A stretch of 64,000 nucleotides of DNA from Formivibrio citricus. GTDB lineage: Bacteria > Pseudomonadota > Gammaproteobacteria > Burkholderiales > Chitinibacteraceae. The position numbers were made by a program, and so were the translations under genes. Below the pieces are notes generated by a model, which worked only from the letters and a program-made list of their open reading frames with translations, had not been told where the DNA came from and searched no databases. The stretch lies in contig NZ_FOVE01000007.1 in the NCBI RefSeq assembly GCF_900115065.1, positions 1 to 64,000 of the forward strand, read 5' to 3'. This document shows, piece after piece, positions 46,861-56,431 of this stretch (its first letter is position 1; every line of letters starts with the position of its first letter).

Positions 46861-48232
46861 CTCGCTGCGTCGACAGCTGCTCCTGTGGCTGTTCATTCCG
46901 CAGCTTGTTCTCTGGATGGCGGGCACGGCGCTTTTCTATCTTGTCGCCGTCCGCCATGCCAACAGCCTCGTAGACAAGGATCTGCTCCAGACAGCCAGAT
47001 CCTTGTCCGCTTTGGCGCAGCTGCACGATAACCTGACCAGGCAGGACTATGAAAAACATGCTCAGAGTCTGCTCGGCAACGGCGATGATGCCTATTATTA
47101 CGCACTGTACATCGCTCCGGATGGACGTCGCTTCGGCAACCACCCCCTATCGCTCCCCCCTCATCCCATAAGCGAAGAACCGGTTTTTTATACCGAACAG
47201 ATCGGCAACGACAATCTACGCGCCGTTGTCATGATCCGGCCGTATGAAACGGTCGAGCCTGGTTCATGGCAAAAAAACAAGAAAATTTCCATTCAGGTCG
47301 TCAGGAAAAACACCTCTTGCCTGCAGCTTTATCGCGAGATTTTTCTTGTCATCGCTCTGCCCTTTTCGCTACTGGTTCTGATTGCCTCATGCCTGATCTG
47401 GTGGGGGATAGGACATGGGCTGCGCTCACTGGACCGCATGCAACAGATTCTGGCTGCGCGCGATCCCAGGGATCTTTCCTCATTCCGCTATCAGGACGGG
47501 CCACGAGAACTCGCTCCGCTCATCAACACACTCAATAATTTGCTTGCTGCGGCCCAGAGCAGCGTCGACCATCAGCGCCGTTTCATTGGCGATGCCGCCC
47601 ACCAGTTGCGCACCCCTCTCGCCGGTCTAAAATCCCAGACCGAGCTCGCAATGCGGGAAGCCTCGTCGGAAACACAGCGCAACCGGCTGGCACTGGTGCA
47701 TGCCAGCGCCACGCGCAGTATCCACCTCGTCAACCAGCTCCTGACCCTGGCCCGCTCAGAGCCCGACGCACAAACCAGTATCCTGCGCACGCACATGGAT
47801 CTGGCACGTCTGATTCGCGAGCTGACCGCTGAAGCGGTTCCCCGGGCCATTGCAATGGGTATCGATCTAGGTTGCGAAGTCGATCTCAAAGAAGCCTGGA
47901 TCAAGGGGAATGCCGCGTTATTGAGTGAGCTTTTCACTAATCTGATTGAAAACGCGATCAAATACATTCCGCGCAACAGCAGCATCACGGTTCGACTGAA
48001 GGAAGGAAACGGGAGCTACATCGTGGAAGTGGAGGATAACGGCGGAGGCATTCCGGACGAGGATAAACCCAAGGTTTTCGAACGCTTTTACCGCCGCCAG
48101 CAGGATGGCGAAGGATGCGGGCTGGGCATGGCCATCGTCAAGGAAATCGCCGAGCGGCATGGCGGCGGCGTCTCCCTGCACGACACGCAGCCGCACGGGC
48201 TCACCGTGCGGATTGAATTGCCACGCGAGTAA
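46847..48232 (+). CDS. Sensor histidine kinase (TctE/QseC-like), partner of the OmpR regulator
   Basis: A 461-aa kinase with two helices (about 10-35 and 165-190), a periplasmic domain, a HAMP-like linker, and the DHp motif GDAAHQLRTPLAGLKSQTE. The ATPase domain has LFTNLIENAIKYI (N-box), VEDNGGGIPDED (G1), VFERFYRR and GLGMAIVKEIAERHGG (G2). The start is placed at the GTG at 46847 inside the end of the regulator gene (14-base overlap). The TctE-like periplasmic domain is often used to sense carboxylates or cations, but the ligand is unknown. Confidence 0.9.
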   Translation: MRRTNSLRRQLLLWLFIPQLVLWMAGTALFYLVAVRHANSLVDKDLLQTARSLSALAQLHDNLTRQDYEKHAQSLLGNGDDAYYYALYIAPDGRRFGNHPLSLPPHPISEEPVFYTEQIGNDNLRAVVMIRPYETVEPGSWQKNKKISIQVVRKNTSCLQLYREIFLVIALPFSLLVLIASCLIWWGIGHGLRSLDRMQQILAARDPRDLSSFRYQDGPRELAPLINTLNNLLAAAQSSVDHQRRFIGDAAHQLRTPLAGLKSQTELAMREASSETQRNRLALVHASATRSIHLVNQLLTLARSEPDAQTSILRTHMDLARLIRELTAEAVPRAIAMGIDLGCEVDLKEAWIKGNAALLSELFTNLIENAIKYIPRNSSITVRLKEGNGSYIVEVEDNGGGIPDEDKPKVFERFYRRQQDGEGCGLGMAIVKEIAERHGGGVSLHDTQPHGLTVRIELPRE

Positions 48233-48250
48233 TTCGGATTACTGACAGAA

Positions 48251-48272
48251 ATTCACGCAGGTTTGCGTGAAT
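48251..48272. terminator. 9-bp-arm hairpin after the sensor kinase gene
   Basis: ATTCACGCA pairs exactly with TGCGTGAAT around GGTT, 18 bases after the kinase stop. No U-run follows, so termination is only inferred. Confidence 0.5.
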
Positions 48273-48371
48273 GCAGAGCTTCGCCCACCGGTCACACCAA
48301 GTGAGCCGCGGCTATGGCGAAGATACGCGGCAACTCGAACGGGGTAAGCGGTGCATGCCGAATATGGCAGG

Positions 48372-48504
48372 CTCACGATCTTGCAGCGAAACCGCGACGG
48401 GACTCATGTGCTGCCCGGAATCCTCATTTTCCGCATAAACTCCGGCTCCTGCTCTGCTCTTCACCCCGCTAACGGCTTCTCGCGACAGATCGTGAACGGG
48501 TTCT
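48372..48504. repeat. Dispersed palindromic element, copy 1 (same family as 61329-61470)
   Basis: This stretch matches the reverse complement of 61329-61470 at most positions. Shared blocks include CTCATGTGCTGC, CGGAATCCTCATTT, CCGCATAAACTCCGG, TTCACCCCGCT and GGCTTCTCGCGACAGATCGT. A small apex hairpin is flanked by imperfect terminal inverted repeats. It lies between a plus-strand kinase gene and a convergent minus-strand gene. The rest of this 363-bp gap holds a hairpin at 48251 and nothing else recognised. Confidence 0.8.
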
Positions 48505-48595
48505 GAGTAACTGACTACCAGATAAAAATGATGCCTTGTTATCGGCGCTTGCCGTGACACGCCGCTTTCCGACTCGTTTCCGGGAACAGGGACGA

Positions 48596-49141
48596 TCAAC
48601 TACCAACAGGTGCAACCGGCCACGCAATCCACCCCCAACCAGCCATCAGTCGATGGGTCAGTTGGGAAAAAATCAGGGCCAGAGGCAGATAGGCCATCAT
48701 GCCCAGCAGGACTGTGCGCCGACGCTCCTCGAGTGCTGCAGCAACAGCCGACACCATGAGAACGAGGTTGTAGATAGCGATCGTCAGCAAAATGATTGCC
48801 GACGACCTGGGTGGCAGCAATGCCACCAGCGGAACAAGGAACTGCGGTCCGGTACACAACGTCAGCAAGGGGAAAAGGCTTCCCGTAAACGGGCGGCGCA
48901 ATACCCATTTCCACCACACCATCAACCAGATCGAAAGAAAAGCCGTTTCAGCCAGCGTCAGCACAAAGAAAAATGCCAGCTTCCCCGGCAGCGCTGCTTG
49001 CACTTCAGTCGAGGCCGATCCACCCAAAATTGCAGCCAAGGCCAGCCAGCCCAGCGGTTGCCAGGCCGGATAGACATAATGGGAAAGCGGCTGGAAGCGG
49101 AAACGCAACAAATCCAGCAAATCAGCAATGAATTTTGGCAT
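48596..49141 (-). CDS. Multi-pass membrane protein (Yip1-like fold), function unknown
   Basis: A 181-aa protein with five hydrophobic helices, beginning MPKFIADLLDLLRFRFQPLS, then HYVYPAWQPLGWLALAAILG. The spacing resembles Yip1/DUF1282 membrane proteins, but no functional motif is visible. Its ATG shares one base with the purU stop (TGATG), so it is co-translated with purU. Confidence 0.7.
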   Translation of the reverse strand: MPKFIADLLDLLRFRFQPLSHYVYPAWQPLGWLALAAILGGSASTEVQAALPGKLAFFFVLTLAETAFLSIWLMVWWKWVLRRPFTGSLFPLLTLCTGPQFLVPLVALLPPRSSAIILLTIAIYNLVLMVSAVAAALEERRRTVLLGMMAYLPLALIFSQLTHRLMAGWGWIAWPVAPVGS

Positions 49142-49995
49142 CAGGAGAAAATCACCGTCTTGTTGGAATAAACCAGCACCCGGTTGTCGAGGTGCCAGCG
49201 CACGGCACGCGACAAGACGATTTTTTCCAGGTCACGTCCGTGCTGGATCAGGTCTTCCACATCCTCGCGGTGGGAAATGCGCGTGACATCCTGTTCGATG
49301 ATCGGGCCGTCATCGAGCACTTCCGTCACATAATGGCTCGTTGCGCCGATCAGTTTAACGCCGCGAGCAAAGGCACGATGGTAGGGCTTCGCACCGTCAA
49401 AAGCGGGCAGGAAACTGTGATGGATGTTGATGATCCGGTGCGGATAGGCTGCGGTGAATTCATGTGAGAGAACCTGCATGTAGCGCGCCAGCACGATCAG
49501 ATCGACATTGGCAGCCTCCAGCAGGTCACGTTGTTTGCGCTCGGCTTCCTGTTTGTTTTCCCTGGTTACTTCGATGACATGGAAAGGCACGCCGTAGAAG
49601 TCGGCCAATGCCCGGCAATCTTCATGGTTGGAAATCACCAGCGGGATTTCGCAATGCAACTCACCGCTATGATAGCGATGCAGCAGGTCGGCAAAACAGT
49701 GATCGTACCTGGAAACGAAGATGGCCATTCTGGGCCGCTCGCCGGAGAGCGCCACACGCCAGACCATGCTGAACTTGTCGGCGATCGGCTGGAAGGCGGC
49801 CGCAAACGCGCACATGTCCAGCGTAAAATCCGACAAATCCCACTCCACGCGCATCAGGAACAGGTTCTCGGTATTGTCCTGGTGCTGGTCGGAATGAACG
49901 ATGTTGGCATTATAGGTCAACAGGAAATTGGCGATGGCGGCGGAAATGCCCTTCTGGTCGGGGCAACTGATCAACAACGTAGCTGTTTTCTTCAT
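49141..49995 (-). CDS. purU: Formyltetrahydrofolate deformylase PurU
   Basis: PurU hydrolyses 10-formyl-THF to formate and THF, balancing one-carbon pools. The 284-aa protein has an N-terminal ACT domain (LLISCPDQKGISAAIANFLL, YNANIVHSDQHQD) and a formyltransferase-like domain with NHEDCRALADFYGVPFHVI, VLARYMQVLSHEF and the catalytic region INIHHSFLPAFDGAKPYHRA, GATSHYVTEVLDDGPIIEQD. The start at 49995 (MKKTATLLI) fits the family. Confidence 0.96.
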   Translation of the reverse strand: MKKTATLLISCPDQKGISAAIANFLLTYNANIVHSDQHQDNTENLFLMRVEWDLSDFTLDMCAFAAAFQPIADKFSMVWRVALSGERPRMAIFVSRYDHCFADLLHRYHSGELHCEIPLVISNHEDCRALADFYGVPFHVIEVTRENKQEAERKQRDLLEAANVDLIVLARYMQVLSHEFTAAYPHRIINIHHSFLPAFDGAKPYHRAFARGVKLIGATSHYVTEVLDDGPIIEQDVTRISHREDVEDLIQHGRDLEKIVLSRAVRWHLDNRVLVYSNKTVIFS

Positions 49996-50105
49996 GGCCT
50001 TGCAGTCAGTAGATTGACAAATAGCCGCGTATTCTACGCCCAGTCGCATGATCGGCAAATCGAATCAGGGTAAAATCGCCCACCTTGCCATGATCGCCGA
50101 CTCCC

Positions 50106-50570
50106 ATGTTCCACATCGTTCTGTTCCAGCCCGAAATCCCGCCCAACACCGGCAACATCATCCGCCTTGCCGCCAACACAGGGGCCACGCTGCACCTGAT
50201 CAAGCCACTTGGTTTTCCGCTGGACGATGCCAAGATGCGCAGGGCCGGGCTGGACTACCACGAATATGCCACGATGCATGTGCATGAGAACTGGGAAGCC
50301 TGCTGTACCGAACTGGCCGGCCATCGTTTTTTTGCCGCCACCACCAAGGCCAGCCAACGCTATGACACGCTGGCTTATCGGGCTGGCGACGTCTTTGTTT
50401 TCGGGCCGGAAACACGCGGGCTACCGGACGAAATATTGGCGCGTTTCGCCCCGGAAAACCGTATCCGCCTGCCCATGCTTCCCGACAACCGCAGCCTGAA
50501 CCTTTCCAATGCCGTGGCCGTCACCATCTTTGAAGCGTGGCGGCAAAACGGTTTTGCCCAAGGCTTGTAA
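50106..50570 (+). CDS. trmL: tRNA (cytidine/uridine-34-2'-O)-methyltransferase TrmL
   Basis: A 154-aa SPOUT methyltransferase that 2'-O-methylates the wobble base of tRNA-Leu. FHIVLFQPEIPPNTGNIIRL, LIKPLGFPLDDAKMRRAGLD, YHEYATMHVHENW and the knot motifs FVFGPETRGLPDEIL and RIRLPMLPDNRSLNLSNAVA are diagnostic. It is divergent from purU, with a likely -10 TAAAAT in between. Confidence 0.95.
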   Translation: MFHIVLFQPEIPPNTGNIIRLAANTGATLHLIKPLGFPLDDAKMRRAGLDYHEYATMHVHENWEACCTELAGHRFFAATTKASQRYDTLAYRAGDVFVFGPETRGLPDEILARFAPENRIRLPMLPDNRSLNLSNAVAVTIFEAWRQNGFAQGL

Positions 50571-50577
50571 CCCGGGA

Positions 50578-51399
50578 TCAGCGTTGAATCAACCTCACCT
50601 CCCGCTGCGGGAGGGGAATCGCAATTCCGTTGTCACGGAAGCGCTCCAGAATCGCCTGGTTGATTTCCCCGGCAACACGGGCGCAGTCAGGCACATTTAC
50701 CCACGGCTTGATACAGATTTTTACCGATGAATCATCAAGGGAAGTCACCTGGATCAACGGTGCCGGCTCTTGCAAAACAAGCGCATTGTTGCGAAGAATC
50801 TGCTGCAAGGTAGCGAATGCCTGCCCCAAGTCAGTGTCGTAAGCCACATGCACTTCCAGATCCAGTTGGCGGACATGGCCGTAATTGTGCAGGATTTCTC
50901 CCACGATCTTGCGGTTGGGTATGACCACACGGGAAAGATCGGTGTGACTGAGAATGGTATTGAAAAGACTGATTTCCTCAACCCTTCCTTCCACATTGAC
51001 GATGGAAATGTATTGCCCAACCCGGAAAGGCCGGGAAAAGATGATCACAAACCCGGCCACGAGGTTGCTCAACAATCCCTGCATCGCCAGTGCAACACCC
51101 GCACCAGCGACACCAAGACCGGCAATCAGCGGCAGCAATTGCACGCCAAGATTCTGCAAAGCCAGCACGCCGAACAATGCCAGAATGACGAGGCGCGCAA
51201 TGCGAACCAGCAGCAGGCTCAATGCGGGCTCCAGTCCGAATGGCTGCAATAGGCGCCGAACGAAGCGCCCAACCCAAGCCCCTGCATAATAGCCGGCAAC
51301 CAAAATCAGCAGGGCCACGAACAGTCGCGGGCCGAAGCTGACTGCCTGATTGATGACTGCGGCCTGCAGCTGTCCGACCATAGCCAATTGTTTGTCCAT
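50578..51399 (-). CDS. mscS: Small-conductance mechanosensitive channel (MscS family)
   Basis: A 273-aa MscS-type channel that releases solutes on hypo-osmotic shock. Three helices cover about residues 15-115; TM3 contains PLIAGLGVAGAGVALAMQGL followed by LSNLVAGFVIIFSRPFRVGQ, the pore and start of the beta domain. VVIPNRKIVGEILHNYG and the C-terminal beta/alpha domain follow. The ATG at 51399 has GGAG 8 bases upstream. It converges on trmL with a 7-base gap. Confidence 0.92.
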   Translation of the reverse strand: MDKQLAMVGQLQAAVINQAVSFGPRLFVALLILVAGYYAGAWVGRFVRRLLQPFGLEPALSLLLVRIARLVILALFGVLALQNLGVQLLPLIAGLGVAGAGVALAMQGLLSNLVAGFVIIFSRPFRVGQYISIVNVEGRVEEISLFNTILSHTDLSRVVIPNRKIVGEILHNYGHVRQLDLEVHVAYDTDLGQAFATLQQILRNNALVLQEPAPLIQVTSLDDSSVKICIKPWVNVPDCARVAGEINQAILERFRDNGIAIPLPQREVRLIQR

Positions 51400-51517
51400 T
51401 TTGTGCTCCAGAAGAATCGAATCGATTTCATTGTAGCCCGACAATTACCATCATTTTTTGCTCCATGCTTACAGAATGATGCGCTACACTTTTGCATCCA
51501 TTTTATCCGCCTCCATC

Positions 51518-52453
51518 ATGTCCAGCCTGCTGCAGCAGATTATCCTTTCCGCGCCATTTTTCATTCTGGTCTTCGTGGGCTACGCCGCCATGCGTTTTGG
51601 CCGCTGGCCCAAAAGCATGTCCGAATCGCTCTCGCGCTTCGTTTTTACGCTGGCCATGCCTGCCATGCTGTTCCATCTGCTGAGCGATCTTTCGCAACTG
51701 CCGCCGGTGGACTCCCGGCTACTGATCGCCTATTTTGGCGGCTGCATGATTGTGTTTGCCCTGGCACGGCTGGTTGCCTGGAAAATATTCAAGCTGGACG
51801 GAAAATCCCAATCTGTTTTCGCCTTGGGCGGGATTTTTTCCAACAACGTGATGCTCGGCATTCCCATCGCCAAACTGATGCTGGGCAATGCCGCCTTGCC
51901 ATCGGTGGCGCTGGTACTGGTATTCAACTCCCTGACCTTGTGGACATTGGTCACCGTTTCGATCGAGTGGTCGATTCATGGCAGCTTTTCCATGAAAGGA
52001 TTCGGGAAAACGGCGGTCAGCGTGCTGACCAACCCCATTGTTGCTGCCATCCTGGCAGGAACAGCCTGGGGTCTGACGGGCTGGAAATTGCCCGCCGCGA
52101 TAAGCACCACGTTTGGCATGGTCAGCCAGGCTGCCGGCCCGATGGCCTTGATAGCTTTGGGACTGGGGCTGGCGGAGTACGGAGTCGGCAAGGATCTGCG
52201 CCAGCCGGTTGCCATTGCCCTGTTCAAGCTGGTCGCCCACCCCCTGATAGTCTGGAGTATCGCTTGGCTGCTGGGCTTGCCGAAAATGGAGACACAGGTC
52301 GTCACCATGCTGGCTTCGATTGCCACCGGCGCCAACGTCTACCTGATGTCGCGCACATTCCAGACCATGGAAGCACCCGTGGCAGGCGGACTGGTTCTCT
52401 CGACCGCGCTTTCGGCACTGAGCACACCGTTGGTCATAGCACTGACCGCATGA
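51518..52453 (+). CDS. AEC-family (auxin efflux carrier-like) transporter
   Basis: A 311-aa permease with ten hydrophobic segments in two repeats. APFFILVFVGYAAMRFGRWP at the start, FSNNVMLGIPIAKLMLGNAA in the middle and ASIATGANVYLMSRTFQTME near the end match the AEC/malonate transporter family (PF03547). The substrate is probably an organic acid. The ATG at 51518 gives the usual family length; in-frame starts at 51458 and 51479 exist and no site has a clear ribosome-binding sequence. Confidence 0.88.
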   Translation: MSSLLQQIILSAPFFILVFVGYAAMRFGRWPKSMSESLSRFVFTLAMPAMLFHLLSDLSQLPPVDSRLLIAYFGGCMIVFALARLVAWKIFKLDGKSQSVFALGGIFSNNVMLGIPIAKLMLGNAALPSVALVLVFNSLTLWTLVTVSIEWSIHGSFSMKGFGKTAVSVLTNPIVAAILAGTAWGLTGWKLPAAISTTFGMVSQAAGPMALIALGLGLAEYGVGKDLRQPVAIALFKLVAHPLIVWSIAWLLGLPKMETQVVTMLASIATGANVYLMSRTFQTMEAPVAGGLVLSTALSALSTPLVIALTA

Positions 52454-52579
52454 ACGGGAGCTTATCCCCGTATTCATTTGCAGAACCGCAAACGCAAGCG
52501 GCAAATCGGCCTGCTATAAAGTACTTGAGGGGTACAGGGCGGAAAGAGCCGCGAATCTGAAGAGAAAAGGCCAAGTTTC

Positions 52580-53854
52580 ATGCAGGCAACGGACAACAAA
52601 GGCATTGAATCACTGCAGAAGCAGAGCCAGATCATTCTGGACTCCATCTCCGAAGGCATCTATGGCCTGGATGAAAACTGCTGTGTCACCTATATCAACC
52701 GGGCTGCCCAGTTCCTGTTGGGCTGGACACCCGAGGAGGTCATCGGAAAACCGGCGCACCCCCTGTTTCACCACAGCCGCGAAGACGGTTCTGCCTGCCC
52801 TTTCGAGGAGTGTCCCATTTCCTGGGTTGAAACCGGAGGTTCCGTCTTCAATATCGAAGACCGGATCTGGCGCAAGGATGGCACCTCGTTTGCCGTGGAA
52901 ATTTCCGTGGTCAAGCTGGCCGAAACCGGAGCAGAAACCCGTACCGTTGTGCTGTTCCGCGACATTACCGAGCGCAAGGAAAGCCAGAATGCGCTCATGA
53001 AATCCTATCAGGAACTGGCCGCGCTCAATGCCCGGCTGGAAACGGCACACAACCAGCTCCTGCAAGCCGAGCGACTGGCATCGGTCGGCCAACTCGCAGC
53101 AGGAATGGCTCATGAGATCAACAACCCGATCGGCTTCATACAATCCAACGTCGGCAGTCTTGAACGCTATATCAATGCAATACTGAGCCTGCTCGACAAT
53201 TACGAAGAGCTGGAACGTGATGGCGCCTTCAATCCGATGAATATAGGCAAGCTGGCCGATCTGAAAAAAGCCATGGATTATCTTTACTTGCGCGAAGACA
53301 TGGGCGATCTGCTTCAGGAAACACGCAACGGTATCCAGCGTGTCAGGAAAATCGTCCAGGACCTGCGCAATTTTTCGTGTGAGGAAAGCTTGGGCGAATG
53401 GGGTTGGACAGACCTTCGCGCAAATCTGGACAGCGCACTCAACCTGCTGCAAAAGGAAATCGGCAGCAAGTGCACGATTCGCAGGGAGTATTCGTCCCTT
53501 CCTGACGTGTACTGCCAAGCCGCAGAGATCAACCATGTTTTCATGAACATATTACTCAACGCTACCCAAGCCATCGAAGAAAAAGGCGAGATCGTGATCC
53601 GCACCCGTGCGGACGAAAACCGGGTCTGCATCGAAATCAGCGATACCGGCAAGGGAATCCCGCCGGAACACTTGCAACGGATTTTCGATCCGTTTTTCAC
53701 CACACGCCCTGTGGGCAAGGGTACCGGATTGGGGCTTTCAACCGCATATGGCATCGTGCAGAAACACCACGGAAAAATTGACGTGCGCAGCACGCCCGGC
53801 CGTGGAAGCACTTTTTATATTACTTTGCCGATCAATGCCGATACGGCCGGCTAA
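52580..53854 (+). CDS. PAS-domain histidine kinase (first gene of the signalling operon)
   Basis: A 424-aa soluble kinase. A PAS domain (about 12-135: ILDSISEGIYGLDENCCVTY, HSREDGSACPFEECPI) carries a DGxxCPxEECP-type segment; then comes a coiled coil and the DHp helix with phospho-His178 in AAGMAHEINNPIGFIQSN. The ATPase domain has MNILLNATQAIE, ISDTGKGIPPEHL, IFDPFFTTRPVGKGTGLGLS. The AHEINNP motif recurs in the other two kinases of the operon, which suggests they share or compete for the same receivers. It is 29 bases before the next gene. Confidence 0.92.
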   Translation: MQATDNKGIESLQKQSQIILDSISEGIYGLDENCCVTYINRAAQFLLGWTPEEVIGKPAHPLFHHSREDGSACPFEECPISWVETGGSVFNIEDRIWRKDGTSFAVEISVVKLAETGAETRTVVLFRDITERKESQNALMKSYQELAALNARLETAHNQLLQAERLASVGQLAAGMAHEINNPIGFIQSNVGSLERYINAILSLLDNYEELERDGAFNPMNIGKLADLKKAMDYLYLREDMGDLLQETRNGIQRVRKIVQDLRNFSCEESLGEWGWTDLRANLDSALNLLQKEIGSKCTIRREYSSLPDVYCQAAEINHVFMNILLNATQAIEEKGEIVIRTRADENRVCIEISDTGKGIPPEHLQRIFDPFFTTRPVGKGTGLGLSTAYGIVQKHHGKIDVRSTPGRGSTFYITLPINADTAG

Positions 53855-53883
53855 AGCCGTTTTACCGAGGACAGGAAACTCCC

Positions 53884-55224
53884 ATGACAGAAGACGCATG
53901 CGGCGTACAACCGGAGACTCCCGCCACGTTGCTGCTCGTCGATGATGAAGCCAGCATCCTGAGTTCGCTGCGCAGACTGTTCCGCTCGGAAGGCTACCGC
54001 ATTCTCACGGCCGAAAGCGGCGCCAAGGGGCTGGAGATCCTTGAACAGGAAAAGGTGGATCTCATCATCTCCGACATGCGCATGCCGGAGATGGACGGCG
54101 CAGCGTTCCTGGGCAAGGTCAAGGAACGCTGGCCGCGGATCGTGCGCATCCTGTTGACAGGTTATGCCGACATCACGTCCACGATTGCCGCAATCAACCA
54201 AGGGGAAATTTACCGCTACATCGCCAAACCGTGGGATGACACCGACATCATCCTCAACGTGCGCCAAGCCCTGGAGCAAAACCGACTCAAGGCGGAAAAC
54301 GAACGCCTGCAGGCTCTCACGGAAAAACAAAACCATGAGCTGCGCCAACTCAACGAAGGGCTGGAGGCACTGGTGGAACAGCGCACCGGCGAACTGCGCC
54401 AGACCGTTTCCTTCCTGGAACTGGCACAACAAAACCTGAAAAAATCCTACCTCAACACGGTCAAGGTGTTTTCCGGCCTACTGGAAATGCGCAACAAAAA
54501 TCTTTCCGGGCACTCGCGCCGCGTCGCCGACCATGCCCGCAAGCTGGCGATCCGCGCCGGCCTCAACGAAAGCGACGTGCAGGACGTGGTATTTGCCGCC
54601 CTGCTGCATGACATCGGCAAAATGGCCCTGCCGGATCGGTTGCTGGAAAAACCCTTTTACAACTTGACGATGGAAGATCAGGCCGAGGTGATGAAGCATT
54701 CCGTCAAAGGGGAAATGGCCCTGATGGCGATTGAACAATTGCAAACTCCCGCCAAGCTGATCCGGGCACACCACGAACGCTTCGACGGCAACGGTTACCC
54801 GGACCGGCTCGCAGGTTTCGGCATACCGATGGGGGCACGCATCCTTGCCATTGCCAACGAATTCGATGCGCTCCAGGCCGGCACTCTGCAAAACAAGAAA
54901 CTGAGCGAGGCCGAGGCGCGAGCCTGGCTGGTGGAAGGCAAAGGCAAACGTTACGACCCGGCCTTGGTCGACCTCTTCAACGAAACAAAAAGCGCCATCG
55001 CCGAAACCCGCGAACCTGAAATCGCCATCAAATCGTATCAGCTCAGGCCCGGACTGGTTCTTGCACGCGACCTCGTCAGTGGAGAAGGTTATCTGCTGCT
55101 TGCACGCGGGCATGCCCTGACAGACAGCCTGATTGAGCAGATTCGCCAATTTGAAAAATCGGAAGGTGCGTCGCTGACGATTTATGTTCGCCCTCCGACT
55201 GGAGCCAAGGAAAAAACATCATGA
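53884..55224 (+). CDS. REC-HD-GYP response regulator (putative c-di-GMP phosphodiesterase)
   Basis: A 446-aa regulator. The receiver (about 15-130) has phospho-Asp64 in LIISDMRMPEMDG and Lys in IYRYIAKPWDD. A coiled coil (130-190) leads to an HD-GYP domain with GHSRRVADHARKLA, LLHDIGK (His242-Asp243) and HHERFDGNGYP (296-306), all metal and GYP residues present. It would degrade c-di-GMP when phosphorylated. A C-terminal 70-residue extension (LRPGLVLARDLVSGEGYLLL) follows. It overlaps the next gene by 4 bases. Confidence 0.93.
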   Translation: MTEDACGVQPETPATLLLVDDEASILSSLRRLFRSEGYRILTAESGAKGLEILEQEKVDLIISDMRMPEMDGAAFLGKVKERWPRIVRILLTGYADITSTIAAINQGEIYRYIAKPWDDTDIILNVRQALEQNRLKAENERLQALTEKQNHELRQLNEGLEALVEQRTGELRQTVSFLELAQQNLKKSYLNTVKVFSGLLEMRNKNLSGHSRRVADHARKLAIRAGLNESDVQDVVFAALLHDIGKMALPDRLLEKPFYNLTMEDQAEVMKHSVKGEMALMAIEQLQTPAKLIRAHHERFDGNGYPDRLAGFGIPMGARILAIANEFDALQAGTLQNKKLSEAEARAWLVEGKGKRYDPALVDLFNETKSAIAETREPEIAIKSYQLRPGLVLARDLVSGEGYLLLARGHALTDSLIEQIRQFEKSEGASLTIYVRPPTGAKEKTS

Positions 55225-55772
55225 GCACGATTATTCTGGTCGACGATGAAACTGGAGTCCTCAACGCACTGCGCCGACTGTTGATGCGCACGCCCTGCAC
55301 ATATGTCGGGCAAGTTTTCCCCCTGGAAATCGAGACCTTCAGCGATCCGACCGATGCACTGGAATATGTGCGCCATCATACGGCCGATCTCATCATTTCC
55401 GACTACCGCATGCCGCAAATGGATGGCGTCGCCTTCCTCAAGGCATGCCGCGAAATCCAGCCGGACTCGGCACGCATCATTCTTTCCGGCTATGCCGACC
55501 TCAACGCGCTGATCGGTGGCATCAACGAAGCGCAAATCTACCGTTTTCTTTCCAAGCCCTGGAACGATTACGAACTGGTTTCCGCCGTGGCAACAGCGCT
55601 TGCCTACCGCAATCTGCAACTGGAAAACCAGCGTCTGGCCGACCAGGTTCGCCTGCAGCAAGGCGTCCTGACAGCCGAAGATGTCGAGCGCAAAAGACTG
55701 GAAGAACTGGAGCCGGGTATTACCCAAGTCAAATGGGGGCCGGATGGATCGGTACTCTTGGATGAAGACTGA
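55221..55772 (+). CDS. Stand-alone receiver protein with short C-terminal tail
   Basis: A 183-aa protein. The receiver domain (1-130) has IILVDDETGVLNALRRLL, phospho-Asp61 in LIISDYRMPQMDG, ILSGYAD and IYRFLSKPWNDYEL. A coiled coil and the tail LEPGITQVKWGPDGSVLLDE follow; no DNA-binding or enzyme domain is present. It may act as a phosphate shuttle or bind the GTPase encoded next. The stop overlaps the GTPase start by one base (TGATG). Confidence 0.9.
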   Translation: MSTIILVDDETGVLNALRRLLMRTPCTYVGQVFPLEIETFSDPTDALEYVRHHTADLIISDYRMPQMDGVAFLKACREIQPDSARIILSGYADLNALIGGINEAQIYRFLSKPWNDYELVSAVATALAYRNLQLENQRLADQVRLQQGVLTAEDVERKRLEELEPGITQVKWGPDGSVLLDED

Positions 55773-56431
55773 TGGCGGAACTCAGCGAAACCGACAAGCG
55801 CCTCACCCTGAAGCTCGTCTGGTACGGCCCGGCGCAAAGCGGCAAAACCACCAACCTGATGCGGCTGCATGATCTCGCGCAACCCGAGCTCAAGGGCGAG
55901 ATCATGACGCTGGAAACGCAAAACGACCGCACGCTGTTTTTCGACCTGCTGCCGATCGGTTTGCACACCCCGACGGGCTGGTTCGTCAAACTCAAGCTCT
56001 ACACCGTTCCCGGCCAAGTCATGCACGACTCTACGCGCAAGGCCGTACTCTCCCGCGCAGACGGCGTGGTTTTTGTCGCCGACTCGCAACGCAGTCAATC
56101 CATCAATAACGGCGCGGCCTTCGACAACCTGGCCGAAAATGCCAATCGGGTCGGACTGGATTTCTCAATATTGCCGCTGGTCGTGCAGTTCAATAAACGC
56201 GACCTGCCCGACATCCTGAGCGAAGAAGAGGTGCGCGCCCGCTGGGAAACGGCTCCCTGGCCGCTGTTCTTTGCGTCCGCGCTGCAAGGCTGCGGCGTAC
56301 TGGAAACTTTCCGCGCCCTGCTTGCTGCGGTCTACCGGAGCCTTGACGGCGAACTGGCCCTGCAAACCCGGTTGGGGCTGGATATAACGGGGTTTGTAGA
56401 CGGACTTTCCCCTGAGATCGATCCATCATGA
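55772..56431 (+). CDS. MglA-like small Ras-type GTPase
   Basis: A 219-aa GTPase. The P-loop is GPAQSGKTTN (19-28), followed by MTLETQNDRTLFFDLLPIGL, KLKLYTVPGQVMHDSTRKAV, LSRADGVVFVADSQ and NKRDLP (G4). TVPGQ in place of the Ras DxxGQ, and the ETxNDRTLFFDLLP segment, are hallmarks of MglA, the polarity switch that recruits type IV pilus and motility machinery in Myxococcus. No MglB-like GAP gene is visible in the window. Its place among phosphorelay genes suggests phosphorylation-linked control. Confidence 0.9.
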   Translation: MAELSETDKRLTLKLVWYGPAQSGKTTNLMRLHDLAQPELKGEIMTLETQNDRTLFFDLLPIGLHTPTGWFVKLKLYTVPGQVMHDSTRKAVLSRADGVVFVADSQRSQSINNGAAFDNLAENANRVGLDFSILPLVVQFNKRDLPDILSEEEVRARWETAPWPLFFASALQGCGVLETFRALLAAVYRSLDGELALQTRLGLDITGFVDGLSPEIDPS